A program made the position numbers and the translations under genes. Shown here in pieces: positions 62,751 through 64,000 of a stretch of DNA of 64,000 nucleotides (positions are counted from its first letter, which is position 1; each line of letters starts with the position of its first letter). Origin of the DNA: Terrimicrobium sacchariphilum (lineage in GTDB: Bacteria; Verrucomicrobiota; Verrucomicrobiia; Chthoniobacterales; Terrimicrobiaceae). The notes beneath the pieces are model-generated. The model saw only the letters and a program-made list of their open reading frames with translations. It ran no database searches and was not told the DNA's origin. The DNA lies in assembly GCF_001613545.1 (NCBI RefSeq), contig NZ_BDCO01000002.1, positions 434,001-498,000 on the forward strand, read 5' to 3'.

Positions 62751-64000
62751 GTGCGGGTGGTGGTATCTCGACCTGAACTTCTCGCCCCGGCTGGAGACTG
62801 GGAATGCGTGCGCGCGGCCGTCGCCAATGGGGCGGACGCCGTCTACTTTGGCATGCCCCGGTTCAATGCCCGCATGCGGGCGGAGAATTTCGGCGCGGAC
62901 GATCTGCCGAAAGTCGTCGCCTTCCTGCATGCCCATGGCGTGAAGGCCTACGTGGCGCTCAATGTCCTGATCTTCACCAGTGAGCTTCCGGATGCGGTCG
63001 AGGAACTACGCCAGCTCAACGACGCCGGAGTGGATGCGGTCATCATCCAGGATGTCGGGCTGGCCGAGATCGCGCGCCGGATGTTCCCGGGCCTGCGCGT
63101 TCATGCCTCTACCCAGATGACCGTCACCTCGCCCGAGGGCGTGCGTTTTGCCGAGGAACTCGGGGCGAAACAGGTGGTGCTCTCACGAGAGCTGTCGCTG
63201 CGGGAACTCGCCAAGTTTGAATCCGACGTGCCCTTGGAGGTTTTCGTCCACGGTGCGCTTTGCGTGGCCTACTCCGGCCAGTGTCTCACCAGCGAATCGC
63301 TCGGCCAGCGCAGCGCCAATCGCGGTGAATGCGCCCAGGCCTGCCGCATGCCGTACCAGGTGGTGGTCGACGGCATCGTGCGAGACCTCGGCGACAAACG
63401 GTACCTCCTATCGCCGCAGGACCTCGCGGCGGTACGGGAGATTCCCGAGCTGATCCGGCTCGGGGTGAAGAGCTTCAAGATCGAGGGTCGGCTCAAGACT
63501 CCCGAGTATGTGGCCGCCGTCACCTCGGTGTATCGCAAGGCCATCGATGCCGTGCTGGAGGGCGAGAATGCAGAGCCCTCGGCCGATGATTGGTACCGCA
63601 TGGAGATGACCTTTTCGCGCGGGCTTTTCAGCGGCTGGATGCATGGCGTGAACCACCAGCAGCTCGTGCGCGCGGATTATGGAAAAAAGCGCGGTCCCTA
63701 CGCGGGCCGGGTTTCGCGGGTGGGGCGGAATTTTGTCGAAATCGACAGCGAGCTCGCGCTCAAGCCGGGCGACGGCATTGTCTTCGAGCACGCCGCCGAC
63801 ACGAACGACGAACAGGGCGGGCGCATCTACGAGGTGAGGAACGGGCAATACTACTTCCGCCACGGCGCGCTGAACTTCTCGCGCCTTTCGCCCGGCACGC
63901 GGGTCTGGAAAACGGACGACCCGTCGCTGGAGGCGGAGCTTCGCGCCACCTTCAAGTCCCGCATCGAACCCCGCTCCACGGGGAAGACGCCGCTCAACCT
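62751..64000 (+). CDS. Peptidase U32 family protein (3' partial; RlhA/TrhP-like)
   Basis: From a GTG at 62751 the frame is open to the window end (416 codons). The N-terminal R-P-E-L-L-A-P-A-G-D-W-E and G-A-D-A-V-Y-F-G form the barrel start. The U32 signature is present: V-F-V-H-G-A-L-C-V-A-Y-S-G-Q-C, then R-G-E-C-A-Q-A-C-R with the cysteines thought to bind an Fe-S cluster in relatives that hydroxylate tRNA or 23S rRNA. K-I-E-G-R-L-K fits too. Calling it RlhA-like or TrhP-like is inference, because the C terminus is missing. Confidence 0.9.
   Translation, partial: MRVVVSRPELLAPAGDWECVRAAVANGADAVYFGMPRFNARMRAENFGADDLPKVVAFLHAHGVKAYVALNVLIFTSELPDAVEELRQLNDAGVDAVIIQDVGLAEIARRMFPGLRVHASTQMTVTSPEGVRFAEELGAKQVVLSRELSLRELAKFESDVPLEVFVHGALCVAYSGQCLTSESLGQRSANRGECAQACRMPYQVVVDGIVRDLGDKRYLLSPQDLAAVREIPELIRLGVKSFKIEGRLKTPEYVAAVTSVYRKAIDAVLEGENAEPSADDWYRMEMTFSRGLFSGWMHGVNHQQLVRADYGKKRGPYAGRVSRVGRNFVEIDSELALKPGDGIVFEHAADTNDEQGGRIYEVRNGQYYFRHGALNFSRLSPGTRVWKTDDPSLEAELRATFKSRIEPRSTGKTPLN

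Overview
The window is a dense bacterial chromosome segment of high GC content. I see no rRNA, tRNA, CRISPR array or complete insertion sequence, and no stretch above 300 bases lacks a gene. Gene content points to the PVC superphylum, most likely Verrucomicrobiota. The clues are a pseudopilin with the FTLIELLVVI signature, a large Ser/Thr kinase with Sel1 repeats, an mreBCD-PBP2-rng cell-wall block and a GH13 glycogen branching enzyme. This placement is inference, because no marker gene such as 16S is present.

Region 1 (1-25.3 kb) is a surface-polysaccharide or glycan-decoration cluster, all on the plus strand. It holds two NAD-dependent sugar epimerase/dehydratases, a DegT-type sugar aminotransferase, three methyltransferases (one cut by the window edge), a hexapeptide acetyltransferase and about 18 proteins that are glycosyltransferases or look like them (GT2, GT4, GT8-like, exostosin/GT47-like, GT-D-like and several unrecognised). 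Many neighbours overlap by 4 bases (ATGA or GTGA), so long stretches are probably translationally coupled. No flippase, polymerase or ABC exporter lies inside the window. The block ends in a hairpin terminator at 25276-25311.

Region 2 (25.3-37.8 kb) holds a small SH3-type lipoprotein, a membrane kinase whose cytoplasmic part is a kinase plus a degenerate second kinase fold, and central-metabolism genes. These are sucC, a VOC protein, sucD, citrate synthase, glgB, a pseudopilin and the acetolactate synthase large subunit. Clear hairpin terminators follow sucD, the citrate synthase gene and the pseudopilin.

Region 3 (37.8-46.7 kb) has the minus-strand pxpB-pxpC-pxpA operon for 5-oxoproline (pyroglutamate) cleavage, a NUDIX hydrolase and a small GYF-type membrane protein. 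It continues with a TerC-family protein, Hsp33, a lipoprotein built of cysteine heptapeptides, a DUF2934 protein and a small holin-like membrane protein. An Anbu proteasome-like hydrolase, trpF and leuB close the region.

Region 4 (46.8-53.3 kb) is the cell-shape block mreB-mreC-mreD-PBP2 followed by ribonuclease G; rodA is absent from its common place. Region 5 (53.3-59.4 kb) carries an SDR oxidoreductase, an ArsR-type repressor and an RND efflux permease with its membrane-fusion protein. Two near-identical 26-base palindromic sites overlap the predicted promoters of the SDR and the pump, which suggests one small regulon. A DUF971 protein ends the region.

Region 6 (59.4-64 kb) is the sulfate-activation pair cysD and cysN-cysC fusion, split by a four-helix-bundle (23S rRNA IVP-type) gene. 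Repeats flanking that gene run into the coding sequence of both the inserted gene and cysNC. A U32-family peptidase, cut by the window end, follows.
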